DNA of 34,111 nt from Candidatus Omnitrophota bacterium (GCA_018824725.1 JAHJGB010000022.1:1-34111), one strand, 5' to 3'; positions 10,140-19,581 are shown, counted from the stretch's first letter. A program made the numbers and translations. The notes: generated by a model from the sequence alone, not told the origin.

Positions 10140-11903
10140 CTAAAACTCCAGTTCTGCGAGCGAACGTTCTACTTCAGAAGGAAGCCCTTCCAATTTATCC
10201 ATGTCTTCTTTTGACTCTGAATATTTAAACCTCATCCTAGTAAGTTCCTGGTAAATAGGGTTTTCTTTTATCTCGCTTACATTAATGCCTTTTTTGATAA
10301 GCTCGTCGCTTTTTTCGTAAAACTTAATTATGGCTTTCAACATCAGGAACTGCTTGCGGCTCGAGGAGTACGTATCAATATCATCAAAAGCGCTCTGCTG
10401 TAAAAATGTATTTTTAAAAATGCTGCATGTTTCAAGTATCAACCTCTGGCGGTGCGGCAATACATCAGGCCCTACAAGTTTCACAACCTGCAGGAGCCTT
10501 TGTTCTTTCTGCAAAAGTTCCATTATGGCGTATCTGGCGGACAGCCAATCCTTATCCACATTTTTATGCCACCAGTCTTTCACGTCATCTATGTATTCAG
10601 AATAACTGTCTATCCAGCTTATGGACGGATAATGCCTTGCGTTAGCGAGGTCTCTGTCCAGCGCCCAGAAACATCTGATAAATCTTTTTGTGTGGGACGT
10701 AACAGGCTCTGAAAAATCTCCGCCGGGCGGAGAAACAGAGGCAATGATTGTGATGGAGCCGTTATCGTTATTAAGGGTTTTGATGCGCCCTGCCCTTTCG
10801 TAAAATTCCGCAAGCCTTGAAGGAAGGTACGCCGGGAATCCTTCTTCCAGCGGCATTTCTTCCAGCCTGCCCGAAAGCTCTCTTAATGCCTCTGCCCATC
10901 TTGAAGTGGAATCTGCCATAAGCGCCACATTGTATCCCATATCGCGGTAATACTCAGCCAGAGTAACGCCTGTATAGATGCTGGCCTCTCGGGCCGCGAC
11001 AGGCATATTGGAAGTATTCGCGATGAAAATCGTCCTTTCCATAATAGGCCTTTTAGTGGCAGGGTCTATGAGCTTCGGGAAATTAAGGAGGATGTCTGTC
11101 ATCTCGTTTCCTCTTTCACCGCATCCGACATATATCACTATATCCGCGTTGCTCCACTTGGCAATCTGATGTTGTATTACGGTCTTACCTGTGCCAAATC
11201 CTCCGGGCACAACAACGCATCCTCCTTTACCTACAGGGAATAACGTATCAATAACCCTCTGGCCCGTGATAAGAGGTTCTGTTATCGGAATCCTTTCTTT
11301 GCAAGGCCTAGGACGTCTGACAGGCCATTTTTGATACATTAAAACTTCTTTTTCAGAATCTTTTTCCGCCAATATCGCGATTTTTTCGTCTAAAGAATAT
11401 TCGCCATCTTTAGCTATCCATTTGATTTTGCCGTGAGCGTCCGGAGGCACCAGAATCCTGTGTTTTATTAAGGCTGTTTCCTGGACCTCTCCTATGATTT
11501 CGCCTCCTTTTATATAATCGCTTTCTTTTTTCAAAGGCGCGAAATGCCATTTCTTCTTCCTGTCCAGGGCTGTTACATGCACGCCTCTATTGATATAAAA
11601 TCCTTCTTTTTCTCTTAGCACCTCAAGGGGTCTCTGAATGCCGTCGTAAATATTTCCTAAAAGCCCGGGGCCCAGTTCAACATAAAGCGGAAATCCTTGG
11701 GTATAGATAAGGTCCCCTGCTTTTAGCGAAGTGGTGTCTTCGTAGACCTGGATATATGCCTTATCCTCTTTTAACCTTACGACCTCTCCTATAAGATGCT
11801 CTTCGCCCACTTCCACCATGTCCAGCATCCTTAAAAAAGATACCTCTTCCGCTTCAACAACAGGCCCCATTATTCTGAATACCTTGCCGCAAGCCTTTAG
11901 CAT
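10140..11903 (-). CDS. V-type ATPase catalytic subunit A (operon 2)
   Basis: 587 aa; Walker [43 protein letters not shown]. Confidence 0.97.
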   Translation of the reverse strand: MLKACGKVFRIMGPVVEAEEVSFLRMLDMVEVGEEHLIGEVVRLKEDKAYIQVYEDTTSLKAGDLIYTQGFPLYVELGPGLLGNIYDGIQRPLEVLREKEGFYINRGVHVTALDRKKKWHFAPLKKESDYIKGGEIIGEVQETALIKHRILVPPDAHGKIKWIAKDGEYSLDEKIAILAEKDSEKEVLMYQKWPVRRPRPCKERIPITEPLITGQRVIDTLFPVGKGGCVVVPGGFGTGKTVIQHQIAKWSNADIVIYVGCGERGNEMTDILLNFPKLIDPATKRPIMERTIFIANTSNMPVAAREASIYTGVTLAEYYRDMGYNVALMADSTSRWAEALRELSGRLEEMPLEEGFPAYLPSRLAEFYERAGRIKTLNNDNGSITIIASVSPPGGDFSEPVTSHTKRFIRCFWALDRDLANARHYPSISWIDSYSEYIDDVKDWWHKNVDKDWLSARYAIMELLQKEQRLLQVVKLVGPDVLPHRQRLILETCSIFKNTFLQQSAFDDIDTYSSSRKQFLMLKAIIKFYEKSDELIKKGINVSEIKENPIYQELTRMRFKYSESKEDMDKLEGLPSEVERSLAELEF

Positions 11904-12506
11904 CTAGAATACTCCCTTCAGTAAATCCATGTATATATCTTCATGCATCCTCTTGAACCTGGCAGAAAATGTATTGTCAAAAATAAGCCTTGAATCATTT
12001 GACTGCACAATAATTCCCATATCTTTGAAATCGCTTTTTTTAAATCTGGCTTTGGCTATGTTTATATCTTTTATTATTTTTTCATCCAGAGCCGAATATA
12101 AGACTTCTACCTCTTCCTCTGCCACAACCTTGCTACCTTCCAGAATTGCTTTTTCCAGAAACTCTTTATAGCCCGGGTCTTTTCTAAATTCCATTGCCAG
12201 AAGCTTGACCTTTTCAAGTATGCTTTCTATGAACCTGCTTTTTTCTTCCAGGAAAAGTTTTTTCTTTTCCAGGTTTAGGGTAGAAAAGATTTTTTGTTTC
12301 ATCTTTTCTATTTCAATCTCGCTTTTTTTCAGGATCTCTTTCTTCCTGAATTCAGCCTCTTGATTGGCTTCTTCAAGAATCCTAGAACTTTCTTTTTTGG
12401 CGGAGACGAGCAGAGAATCTGCCTGAGAAGAGGCGTCTTCTATTATTCTCCTAGTGATCTCTTCCGCGTCTTCTATCCTTACCTTTGAATAAAGGGATTT
12501 ATCCAT
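11904..12506 (-). CDS. V-type ATPase subunit E (operon 2)
   Basis: Coiled-coil stalk protein; ATG at 12506 overlaps the subunit F stop (TAATG), a better start than the ORF-track 12539. Confidence 0.85.
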   Translation of the reverse strand: MDKSLYSKVRIEDAEEITRRIIEDASSQADSLLVSAKKESSRILEEANQEAEFRKKEILKKSEIEIEKMKQKIFSTLNLEKKKLFLEEKSRFIESILEKVKLLAMEFRKDPGYKEFLEKAILEGSKVVAEEEVEVLYSALDEKIIKDINIAKARFKKSDFKDMGIIVQSNDSRLIFDNTFSARFKRMHEDIYMDLLKGVF

Positions 12507-12814
12507 TAGGCGCTCACCCCTATTATGTCCTTCAGACAATCTCCCACGCTCCGCCTTTTTGCAGCTTCTCCTCTTGATGGCAGCTCTAGTATAAGAGGCT
12601 TTTGATTCTTGTACATCAGATTATTCAGTTCTGCCCTCAAAAAAGAAGCTGCTTTTTCAGTCACCAGTAAAACCCCTGCGTCCTCTGTGGCCAAGGCCAC
12701 CTTCAAAGCCTCCAGGGCGTCTGATCTAGTGGATACCTCTCTGGTTTCTACGCCTGCAAGCCTGAAACCCAGGCTTGATTCTTTATCAGCGATACAAAAG
12801 AAAGTCATTGCCAT
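12506..12814 (-). CDS. V-type ATPase subunit F
   Basis: 102 aa; FFCIADKESSLGFRLAGVETREV, GVLLVTEKAA, PLILELPS. Confidence 0.9.
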   Translation of the reverse strand: MAMTFFCIADKESSLGFRLAGVETREVSTRSDALEALKVALATEDAGVLLVTEKAASFLRAELNNLMYKNQKPLILELPSRGEAAKRRSVGDCLKDIIGVSA

Positions 12815-12830
12815 TACCCTTTACGTTAAC

Positions 12831-12943
12831 TCAAAAGTAAAAACGCAAAAATCAAAACTACAATTAAAAATTCAAAACTTTGTTCTTTTGCATCTATTTT
12901 TAATTTTAACTTTTGAGTTTTGGTTTTACCTTTTTACTTTTGA
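12831..12943. repeat. Imperfect A/T-rich inverted repeat between K and F of operon 2
   Basis: Left arm TCAAAAGTAAAAACGCAAAAATCAAAACTACAATTAAAAATTC; reverse complement of right arm TCAAAAGTAAAAAGGTAAAACCAAAACTCAAAAGTTAAAATTAAAAATAG. Confidence 0.7.
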
Positions 12944-12964
12944 CTTTTTACTTTTGACTTTAAA

Positions 12965-13291
12965 TTATATCTTCCCCAATATCATTATCGCTATAATAAG
13001 CCCGTATATCGCGATACCTTCAGCAAGGCCTACGTATATAAGCGCTTTGCCTGCCATCTCGGGTTTCTCGCTTATCGCGCCCACAGCTGCTGCCCCGACA
13101 TGAGCCACTGCTATACCTGCCGCAATCGCGCTGAGGCCTGTCGCTATAGAGGCGGCTAAAAATGCCCATCCTACTATTGCAGGATCGGTTGTAGTCTGCG
13201 CCCACGCTGAATCGCAAAAAGAGATAAACAGAAAAATAATGCTGAACTTCACTATGTTCCATGACCACTTAATAATGCGCTTCATATGCAT
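12965..13291 (-). CDS. V-type ATPase subunit K (two-helix form with signal-like N-terminus)
   Basis: 108 aa; N-terminal hydrophobic segment ending SAWAQ, then GIAVAHVGAAAVGAISEKPEMAGKALIYVGLAEGIAIYGLIIAIMI. Confidence 0.92.
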   Translation of the reverse strand: MHMKRIIKWSWNIVKFSIIFLFISFCDSAWAQTTTDPAIVGWAFLAASIATGLSAIAAGIAVAHVGAAAVGAISEKPEMAGKALIYVGLAEGIAIYGLIIAIMILGKI

Positions 13292-13301
13292 TTCTCCTTT
13301 C

Positions 13302-15203
13302 TTATATCTTGACCGGTTTATAAGTTTCCCTGCCTAATATGAAAAATTTTGAGAAGAACTCATAATAATTAAGCCTCAAAGATTGTATGCTCACCACAAG
13401 CCCCTCTAGAAAAATTATAAGTATATTTCCCAAAATAACAACTAAAAAAGATAAAAACGCTCCGCCTGCTTCATTTACTATGCGCGACATCTCAAATATG
13501 GCAATAAATAATCCTGCGTGCGCAAGCGCAAACGCGGCTATGCGTATAAAGGATACTGTGTTCGCCAGATAGCTCATTCCTATTTCCAGTATATCTATGG
13601 CGCTCTCCATAAGAGCTGTGAAAATATTATGCCTCTCTTTTTTAAAAACAGCCTCTATAAAAGGTTTCAAAAAAAGCAGCGCGAACCCGGCTGATATTAT
13701 AATAAAATAAACATTCAATCCCTGGGTTTTTGACATGAGTATCTTGGTAAAAATCCCTATGGCTGACCAGTAAATAAGGCCTCCTATAAGGCCTGCTTTA
13801 TCAAAGAGCGCCTTCAGGTAATCTTTATCCCTCAGGCTGTTTATTATATTTATCAATATTCCCAGGCTTATACAACCCATGCCGAATATAATACTAACCT
13901 TGAAAATTTCCAGGATATTGTCTATGGGCTTTATCCATAAAGAACGAAACCCTATTCCGAAAAAACTGCCGTAAAGAACCCCGAATATGATTGAGCTTAT
14001 CCCGCAATAGAGCATAAGAGCAAATGCCTGCCTGACTTTTTCATTCTTGCTAATTTTTAAGAACAGGCTGCCGATGGCAAGCGCAAGCCCGTGCCCTATG
14101 TCCCCGAACATGGCGCCGAACATTATCAGAAAACTTATTGCCACGAATATTGTAGGGTCTATTGTGCCGTAACGCGGTATGCCGTATGAATCTATCAGTA
14201 ATTCAAATGGCTTGAAAAACGCGGTATTTTTGAGTTTCACGGGTATCTCATCTTTTGGTATATTTACCTCTCTTGCGTCTTTTGTTTCAATATAACATCC
14301 TGCATCTATCTTTTTGATCTCTTTTATGGCGTTTTCTTTTTCTTCCTTCGGGACCCAGCCCGATAGAAGCACGGTCTTATCTGTCATGCACGAATATTTT
14401 TTTGCCTCTAATAAAGATTTCTTAAGCCCGACCAATGACTGCGCCCCGGATAAATCTACCTGATAGGTTTCTCCTATTCTTTTTATCCCGTCCTTTACGT
14501 CCTGCATCTTCTTTTTTATAGCCTCTATCTCTTCTGATATTTTCCCTTCAACATCCTTTGAAATATTTTCAGCCTGTTTCGGGTATTCCACCTTTTCCCA
14601 TGATATATCTTTTAAAACCCTGTCTATGAACACCCTGTCCCGCCTGAGGCCTATAAACAAAGCTGTAATCCTGTCGCCGTCTTTTTTAAAAGGATATAAT
14701 ACGTACGGGATATCCTTTAAGCTTTTTTCCAGGACTAAAATATTTTTCTCAACCACCTTCCCCAGCGTTACCTCTAAAAAACTATAAACTGATTCTCTTT
14801 TTAAAGAAAATAAAGGGTAGGATTTCAGCTGGGTAAAGATTGATTTTTTTGTCTCTAGCTCCGAATCCAGTTCCTCTTTCTGGGAAAGGAAAGGGGCAAG
14901 GCTATGGTCTACCTTTGTAAGCATATTTTTAATTTCGTCGTAAGAAAATGCCTTTATGTCTTTGGATGGCGCAAAAGAGATGCCCAGCCTCCTTAAATCA
15001 TCCCTCAGCCTGACATCCAGCTCGTCCCATTGGGCATATTCCTTGTCTATCTCATAAGGCGACAGGTCTTTTAATTCGTCTTCTATATGCCTGATATCAA
15101 CAGGGTGGAATATGCCCAGCTTTAAAAGATAGTATGTTATGTCCTCTATCTTTTCTTTCAGGACCACTATATTCAATAATTCCATACTCGAGGAGGTCAG
15201 CAT
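13302..15203 (-). CDS. V-type ATPase subunit I (operon 2)
   Basis: 633 aa; coiled-coil N-terminus and multi-TM C-terminus with NTVSFIRIAAFALAHAGLFIAIFEM. Confidence 0.94.
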   Translation of the reverse strand: MLTSSSMELLNIVVLKEKIEDITYYLLKLGIFHPVDIRHIEDELKDLSPYEIDKEYAQWDELDVRLRDDLRRLGISFAPSKDIKAFSYDEIKNMLTKVDHSLAPFLSQKEELDSELETKKSIFTQLKSYPLFSLKRESVYSFLEVTLGKVVEKNILVLEKSLKDIPYVLYPFKKDGDRITALFIGLRRDRVFIDRVLKDISWEKVEYPKQAENISKDVEGKISEEIEAIKKKMQDVKDGIKRIGETYQVDLSGAQSLVGLKKSLLEAKKYSCMTDKTVLLSGWVPKEEKENAIKEIKKIDAGCYIETKDAREVNIPKDEIPVKLKNTAFFKPFELLIDSYGIPRYGTIDPTIFVAISFLIMFGAMFGDIGHGLALAIGSLFLKISKNEKVRQAFALMLYCGISSIIFGVLYGSFFGIGFRSLWIKPIDNILEIFKVSIIFGMGCISLGILINIINSLRDKDYLKALFDKAGLIGGLIYWSAIGIFTKILMSKTQGLNVYFIIISAGFALLFLKPFIEAVFKKERHNIFTALMESAIDILEIGMSYLANTVSFIRIAAFALAHAGLFIAIFEMSRIVNEAGGAFLSFLVVILGNILIIFLEGLVVSIQSLRLNYYEFFSKFFILGRETYKPVKI

Positions 15204-16243
15204 ATATTTAACAGGGCGCTGGTTTCATCTTTTTTCCAGCCAAGTTTTTTTGCGTATAAAAGAGAGACTATATTTTTCGTCTCGTTCCTTTTTAATACGA
15301 TATAACCCAGGATAACAGCCACTGTAAAAGGATATCCCGAAAGCGCTCTTTTGATTTCTTTCAGCAAAATCTCGTGCAAAAAATTTTCTATTAATGATAT
15401 ATTTTCTTCTATCATGTCTTTTATCCTGGCGTATGGGCCGAGGGCAACGCTATCCACCATCTTTGTAAGCCCGTCAGTTGTATAAAAACTTATTATATTT
15501 TCTTTATCGATCCTCGCGCCGCCCGGAATTACCCATTCCAGGATATCGCCCGCTGCCAGGCCGTAATACTTCCTCATCCGGATAAGCCAGTTTATATTTT
15601 CCGTGTCTATTTCTATGCCTATGACCCTTTTGGCTATCTCCTGGTCACGGCCGGACAAGAGTTCCACGCAGGAAAGAAGCCTCTGGTAATAATCCATATC
15701 CAGGCCGGCTTCCAGGTAAAACGCAGAGCCTTTTTCTTTGAATTTTCCCCTGGCGCTTAAAACAGGTTTTCTGTATGGCGTATCATCCAGAAGAAGTATT
15801 ATCTCCTCTATATTCGGTGCATATATTATTTTTTTGTAGCCTATGTCAAAACTTATCTTCTCCCCTAAAATAAATTCATCCACATTAACAGGGGCCTTTT
15901 TATTCCATATCCTCAATGCCACCTTTAACTGCTCCAGCTCATATTTTTCTATAAAAAGGCCCATGAGGCCTTTTTCTGTTTTGCCGGGTATGGATTTGTA
16001 TATTTTCCTGTAAATATCCAGATCATTTTTTATAAATTGTTTTTCAATGACCCGCAGATCTGTTATTTCTTTAGGAATGTTTTCTATCGCGCCCTTATGA
16101 TAAGGCGATTCCTTCAGTATCTCCAGGGCCTTATAAAAATCCTCTGCCTCCAGCATCCTGGAAAATAAAGCAGGGCTTACCAGAAATGACATCATAGCCC
16201 TTATTTTAGCGTTGATAAAAGAATATGTGGCAAGTTCGCGCAT
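15197..16243 (-). CDS. V-type ATPase subunit C (operon 2)
   Basis: 348 aa; YSFINAKIRAMMSFLVS, INWLIRMRKYYGL; position G/H-C-I-K. Confidence 0.88.
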   Translation of the reverse strand: MRELATYSFINAKIRAMMSFLVSPALFSRMLEAEDFYKALEILKESPYHKGAIENIPKEITDLRVIEKQFIKNDLDIYRKIYKSIPGKTEKGLMGLFIEKYELEQLKVALRIWNKKAPVNVDEFILGEKISFDIGYKKIIYAPNIEEIILLLDDTPYRKPVLSARGKFKEKGSAFYLEAGLDMDYYQRLLSCVELLSGRDQEIAKRVIGIEIDTENINWLIRMRKYYGLAAGDILEWVIPGGARIDKENIISFYTTDGLTKMVDSVALGPYARIKDMIEENISLIENFLHEILLKEIKRALSGYPFTVAVILGYIVLKRNETKNIVSLLYAKKLGWKKDETSALLNIC

Positions 16244-16245
16244 AC

Positions 16246-16563
16246 CTAGTCTTTGATGGCTATTATTTGATAGAAAACTTTTTTAGAAATCTCGGATATA
16301 TCTTTGTCTTTCTTCTCTCTTATGGCAAGTATTTCTTTCCTTGCCTCCTGAAGGACCTTTTCTTTTTCTGACATGAACCTTTTTTCAGAAGCCTCTTTCT
16401 GCTTATGGCTGGAATCATCTGCCTCAGCTATTGCCCGGGTTACGATATTTTCTTTTTCTTTCTTGACCTCTCTGGCAATTCGCTCGGATTCTTCCTTTGC
16501 GCCCTGAAGGATCTTCGAGGCGCGCTTTTCTTCCTTGAGAATCTTTTCAACGACGTCTTTCAT
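16246..16563 (-). CDS. V-type ATPase subunit G/H-like coiled coil
   Basis: 105 aa charged coiled coil at the 5' end of the ATPase operon. Confidence 0.75.
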   Translation of the reverse strand: MKDVVEKILKEEKRASKILQGAKEESERIAREVKKEKENIVTRAIAEADDSSHKQKEASEKRFMSEKEKVLQEARKEILAIREKKDKDISEISKKVFYQIIAIKD

Positions 16564-16566
16564 GAT

Positions 16567-17133
16567 TTAACGGCTCCCTGGTTTTCTTATCTCTATCCCC
16601 TTTTTGCATAAAGGGCATTCTTCAGGCTTATAGGTGGGAAAATCCAGCTTGACCAGACTTTTTAATTTTACACCAAAATCTAATTCTTTTCCACTTCTAT
16701 CTACTATACAGCCTACACCTATGATTTTGGCGCCTGTTGACTTTACTGCCTCCAAAACCTCGCCTGTGGAGAGCCCTGTGGTTATAACATCTTCAACCAC
16801 CAGGACCCTGTCTTCTTTTTTTATCTCAAATCCCCGTCTTAAGACCATCTTGCCTTCCACCCGCTCTGTGAACAAAGACTTTACCCCGAGAGCCCTTGCG
16901 GTTTCGTAAGAAACTATCACCCCGCCCAAGGCAGGTGCCACCACGCACGTAGGCTTATCATCTTTAAAATACCCGGCTAATTGTTTGCACATCTTCTCCG
17001 CTATATCCGGGTTCTGCAATAAAAGCGCGCACTGAAAATAATTCCTGCTATGCAACCCGCTCGAAAGCCTGAAATGCCCGCTTAAAAGCGCTTCGGTCTG
17101 CCTAAATAGTTTTAAAATTTCCTGTTCTTTCAT
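16567..17133 (-). CDS. pyrE: Orotate phosphoribosyltransferase
   Basis: PRTase motif VLVVEDVITTGLSTGEVLEAV; in the pyr cluster. Confidence 0.93.
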   Translation of the reverse strand: MKEQEILKLFRQTEALLSGHFRLSSGLHSRNYFQCALLLQNPDIAEKMCKQLAGYFKDDKPTCVVAPALGGVIVSYETARALGVKSLFTERVEGKMVLRRGFEIKKEDRVLVVEDVITTGLSTGEVLEAVKSTGAKIIGVGCIVDRSGKELDFGVKLKSLVKLDFPTYKPEECPLCKKGIEIRKPGSR

Positions 17134-17157
17134 TTTCTTCCATTCTTATCTTACATG

Positions 17158-17856
17158 TCATCCTACTATCGATTTAATGACTGCAACCGGATCTTTTGCC
17201 TTAGTAACAGGCCTTCCGATTACAATATAATCCGCGCCTCTTTGAAATGCCTCTTTTGGAGTAGCTACTCTTTTCTGATCTTCAGCGTCGCTACCTTCAG
17301 GCCTGACCCCAGGAGTAACTATTAAAAAATCTTTCCCAATGGCTTTTCTTATCGCGCTTATCTCTTCAGGCGACGCTACTGCTCCATCCAAACCAGCATC
17401 CTTAGCCAGCCTGGCTAAATTCAAAACCTGCCCTTCTGGTGATTTATTTATGCCTATTTTTTTCAAAGCCTCGCTATCCATGCTGGTAAGAACTGTCACC
17501 CCGAGGATCTTCGGCCTTGATATACCAAGTTTTTCGCTCTCTTCTTCCGCGCCTTCCACTGCCTTCTGCATCATATTTATGCCGCCTGATGCATGCACGT
17601 TGAACATAAACACTCCGAATCTTACGGCTGTCTTGCTTGCAGCATAAACCGTGTTTGGGATATCGTGGAATTTAAAGTCCAGAAAAATATCTCTGTCATA
17701 TTTTTTGACAAGTTCAATTGCCTTTAAGCCGCAGGAATAGAATAGCTCTATGCCTATCTTAAAAACCTGCACATGCGGGCTTAAGATATTCAGCAATCTC
17801 TCTTCTTCTTTAAGCGTATTAACATCCAGCGCTATAATAATATTATTTTTTATCAT
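17158..17856 (-). CDS. pyrF: Orotidine 5'-phosphate decarboxylase
   Basis: IALDV, DLFLDFKFHDIPNTV-type motif (DIFLDFKFHDIPNTVYAA), IVIGRPVTKAKDP. Confidence 0.96.
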   Translation of the reverse strand: MIKNNIIIALDVNTLKEEERLLNILSPHVQVFKIGIELFYSCGLKAIELVKKYDRDIFLDFKFHDIPNTVYAASKTAVRFGVFMFNVHASGGINMMQKAVEGAEEESEKLGISRPKILGVTVLTSMDSEALKKIGINKSPEGQVLNLARLAKDAGLDGAVASPEEISAIRKAIGKDFLIVTPGVRPEGSDAEDQKRVATPKEAFQRGADYIVIGRPVTKAKDPVAVIKSIVG

Positions 17857-18751
17857 CGATGCTGCCTGCGATATCTTGAATTCTTTCTATTTTATGTTTT
17901 TTCAGATAAGCCTCTATGCCTTTTATTATCTTTCCCGAAACACCTGGTTCTATAAAATTAGCCGTGCCAACCTGAATTGCAGTCGCGCCTGCCAGCATAA
18001 ATTCAATTGCGTCATCAGCGTTCATTATACCGCCCATGCCTATCACCGGGATATCAATATTCCTTGAGGCTTCATAAACCATTCTTAGGGCTATGGGTTT
18101 TATGCAAGGACCGCTCAAGCCGCCTGTAATATTGCCGAGCTTGGATTTTCCTGTTTCCACATCTATTGCCATTCCAAGAAATGTGTTTACCAGGCTAACT
18201 GCATCTGAGCCGGCATCCTCTGCCGCCTTGGCAATCTCTGTTATATCCGTTACATTCGGGGAAAGCTTTGTAATAACCGTTTTATTTGTTGTCTTTCTCA
18301 CAGCTTTAACGACTTCATATGTTTCTTTTTTATCCTGCGCTACCAAACCTTTGCACTTAATATTCGGACACGATATATTCAGCTCTATACCGCTTATTGC
18401 TTTTATCTTATTAAGCCTTCTTGTAAGAATAAAAAACTCATCGATATTATTTCCGGATATGCTTATTATAATAGGCACGCCTATTTTAGAAAGATACGGC
18501 ATCTTTTCTTTTATAAAATTATCAATCCCTTCATTCTGAAGACCTATAGCGTTAAGCATGCCGCTTGCAGTTTCGCATATCCTGGGCATAGGATTGCCCT
18601 GCCGCGGGTTCAGAGTGATGGTTTTTGTAATAATAGCTCCTATATGCTTCGGGTTGACTAATTTCTCAAACTCCTTGGCGTAACCAAAGGTGCCGGATGC
18701 TACCATCACCGGATTTTCTAATTTAATTTTCCCTATTTTAACCTTTACCAT
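17843..18751 (-). CDS. pyrD: Dihydroorotate dehydrogenase B, catalytic subunit
   Basis: NPVMVASGTFGY, ELNISCPN, GMGGIMNADDAIEFMLAGATAIQVGTANF. Confidence 0.96.
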   Translation of the reverse strand: MVKVKIGKIKLENPVMVASGTFGYAKEFEKLVNPKHIGAIITKTITLNPRQGNPMPRICETASGMLNAIGLQNEGIDNFIKEKMPYLSKIGVPIIISISGNNIDEFFILTRRLNKIKAISGIELNISCPNIKCKGLVAQDKKETYEVVKAVRKTTNKTVITKLSPNVTDITEIAKAAEDAGSDAVSLVNTFLGMAIDVETGKSKLGNITGGLSGPCIKPIALRMVYEASRNIDIPVIGMGGIMNADDAIEFMLAGATAIQVGTANFIEPGVSGKIIKGIEAYLKKHKIERIQDIAGSIDDKK

Positions 18752-19578
18752 ATTAGTTCGCCGGCGTTGAAGACAGGGCCGTCTTTACAGGCAAGTTTAT
18801 TGCCTGATTTTGTATGCACTGCGCAGCCCAGGCACGCCCCCATGCCGCATGCCATCTTTTCTTCCAAAGACACCTGGCATTCGAAACCGCGCTCTCGGCA
18901 TATCTCAGCAATACATTTTAACATCCCATGAGGACCACAGACATATACAATAGTCTCAAACTTGCTTTCAGCTGTTTTCAAAATATTATGGAACAATCTG
19001 GATACAAACCCGTGGCAGCCGTAAGTCCCATCGTCAGTAGAGATATAAACTTCCCGGGTAATTTTTTCAAAATCCTTCTCGCATAAAATAACATCTTTTG
19101 TTTTAGCGCCTATCAACACAATTGTTTTTATCTTGTTTTTTTTCAATCCTTCAGCGAGATATACTAGTGGGGCAGCGCCTATGCCACCTGCGATTATTAT
19201 GGCTCTAGGCTCTAGGCTCGACCCCAAACCACTTACTCTGTTCGGGTTCGGGGCATGGGCTCGAGGCAAAGAAAAACCTGTGCCGAGCGGGCCCAAAACA
19301 TCTACAAAATCCCCTTCTTTTTTCCCGGCTAAAATTTCCGTGCCTTTACCTACAACTTCGTATAGAATTTCTATCTCCTTCACCCTTGACCCTTCACCCT
19401 TCACCCTGTGTATACTGAACGGCCTTCTTAAAAATGGCTCGAGGCCATCGCTGCATTTAATCTGCACAAACTGCCCTGGCTTTGCTGTCCTTGCAATATA
19501 AGGGGTATCAAGAGCCATCTTATAATAAGCGCGCCCGACTTTTTTATTTGATAAAATTTTGGCTCTTATATCTTTCAT
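18745..19578 (-). CDS. pyrK: Dihydroorotate dehydrogenase B, electron transfer subunit
   Basis: FLRRPFSIH, AGGIGAAPLVYLAE, 2Fe-2S cysteines CGMGACLGC...C. Contains two low-complexity in-frame inserts. Confidence 0.94.
   Translation of the reverse strand: MKDIRAKILSNKKVGRAYYKMALDTPYIARTAKPGQFVQIKCSDGLEPFLRRPFSIHRVKGEGSRVKEIEILYEVVGKGTEILAGKKEGDFVDVLGPLGTGFSLPRAHAPNPNRVSGLGSSLEPRAIIIAGGIGAAPLVYLAEGLKKNKIKTIVLIGAKTKDVILCEKDFEKITREVYISTDDGTYGCHGFVSRLFHNILKTAESKFETIVYVCGPHGMLKCIAEICRERGFECQVSLEEKMACGMGACLGCAVHTKSGNKLACKDGPVFNAGELIW
19201..19267. repeat. Inserted repeat segment in pyrK with heptanucleotide GGCTCTA/GGCTCTA/GGCTCGA and internal inverted repeat
   Basis: Read directly; encodes RAHAPNPNRVSGLGSSLEP between GTGFSLP and RAIIIAGGIG. 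Confidence 0.75.
19379..19406. repeat. Four-unit heptanucleotide tandem repeat (TTCACCC; GGGTGAA on the coding strand) in pyrK
   Basis: TTCACCC-TTGACCC-TTCACCC-TTCACCC; encodes RVKGEGSRVKE. Confidence 0.92.
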
Positions 19579-19581
19579 ATC

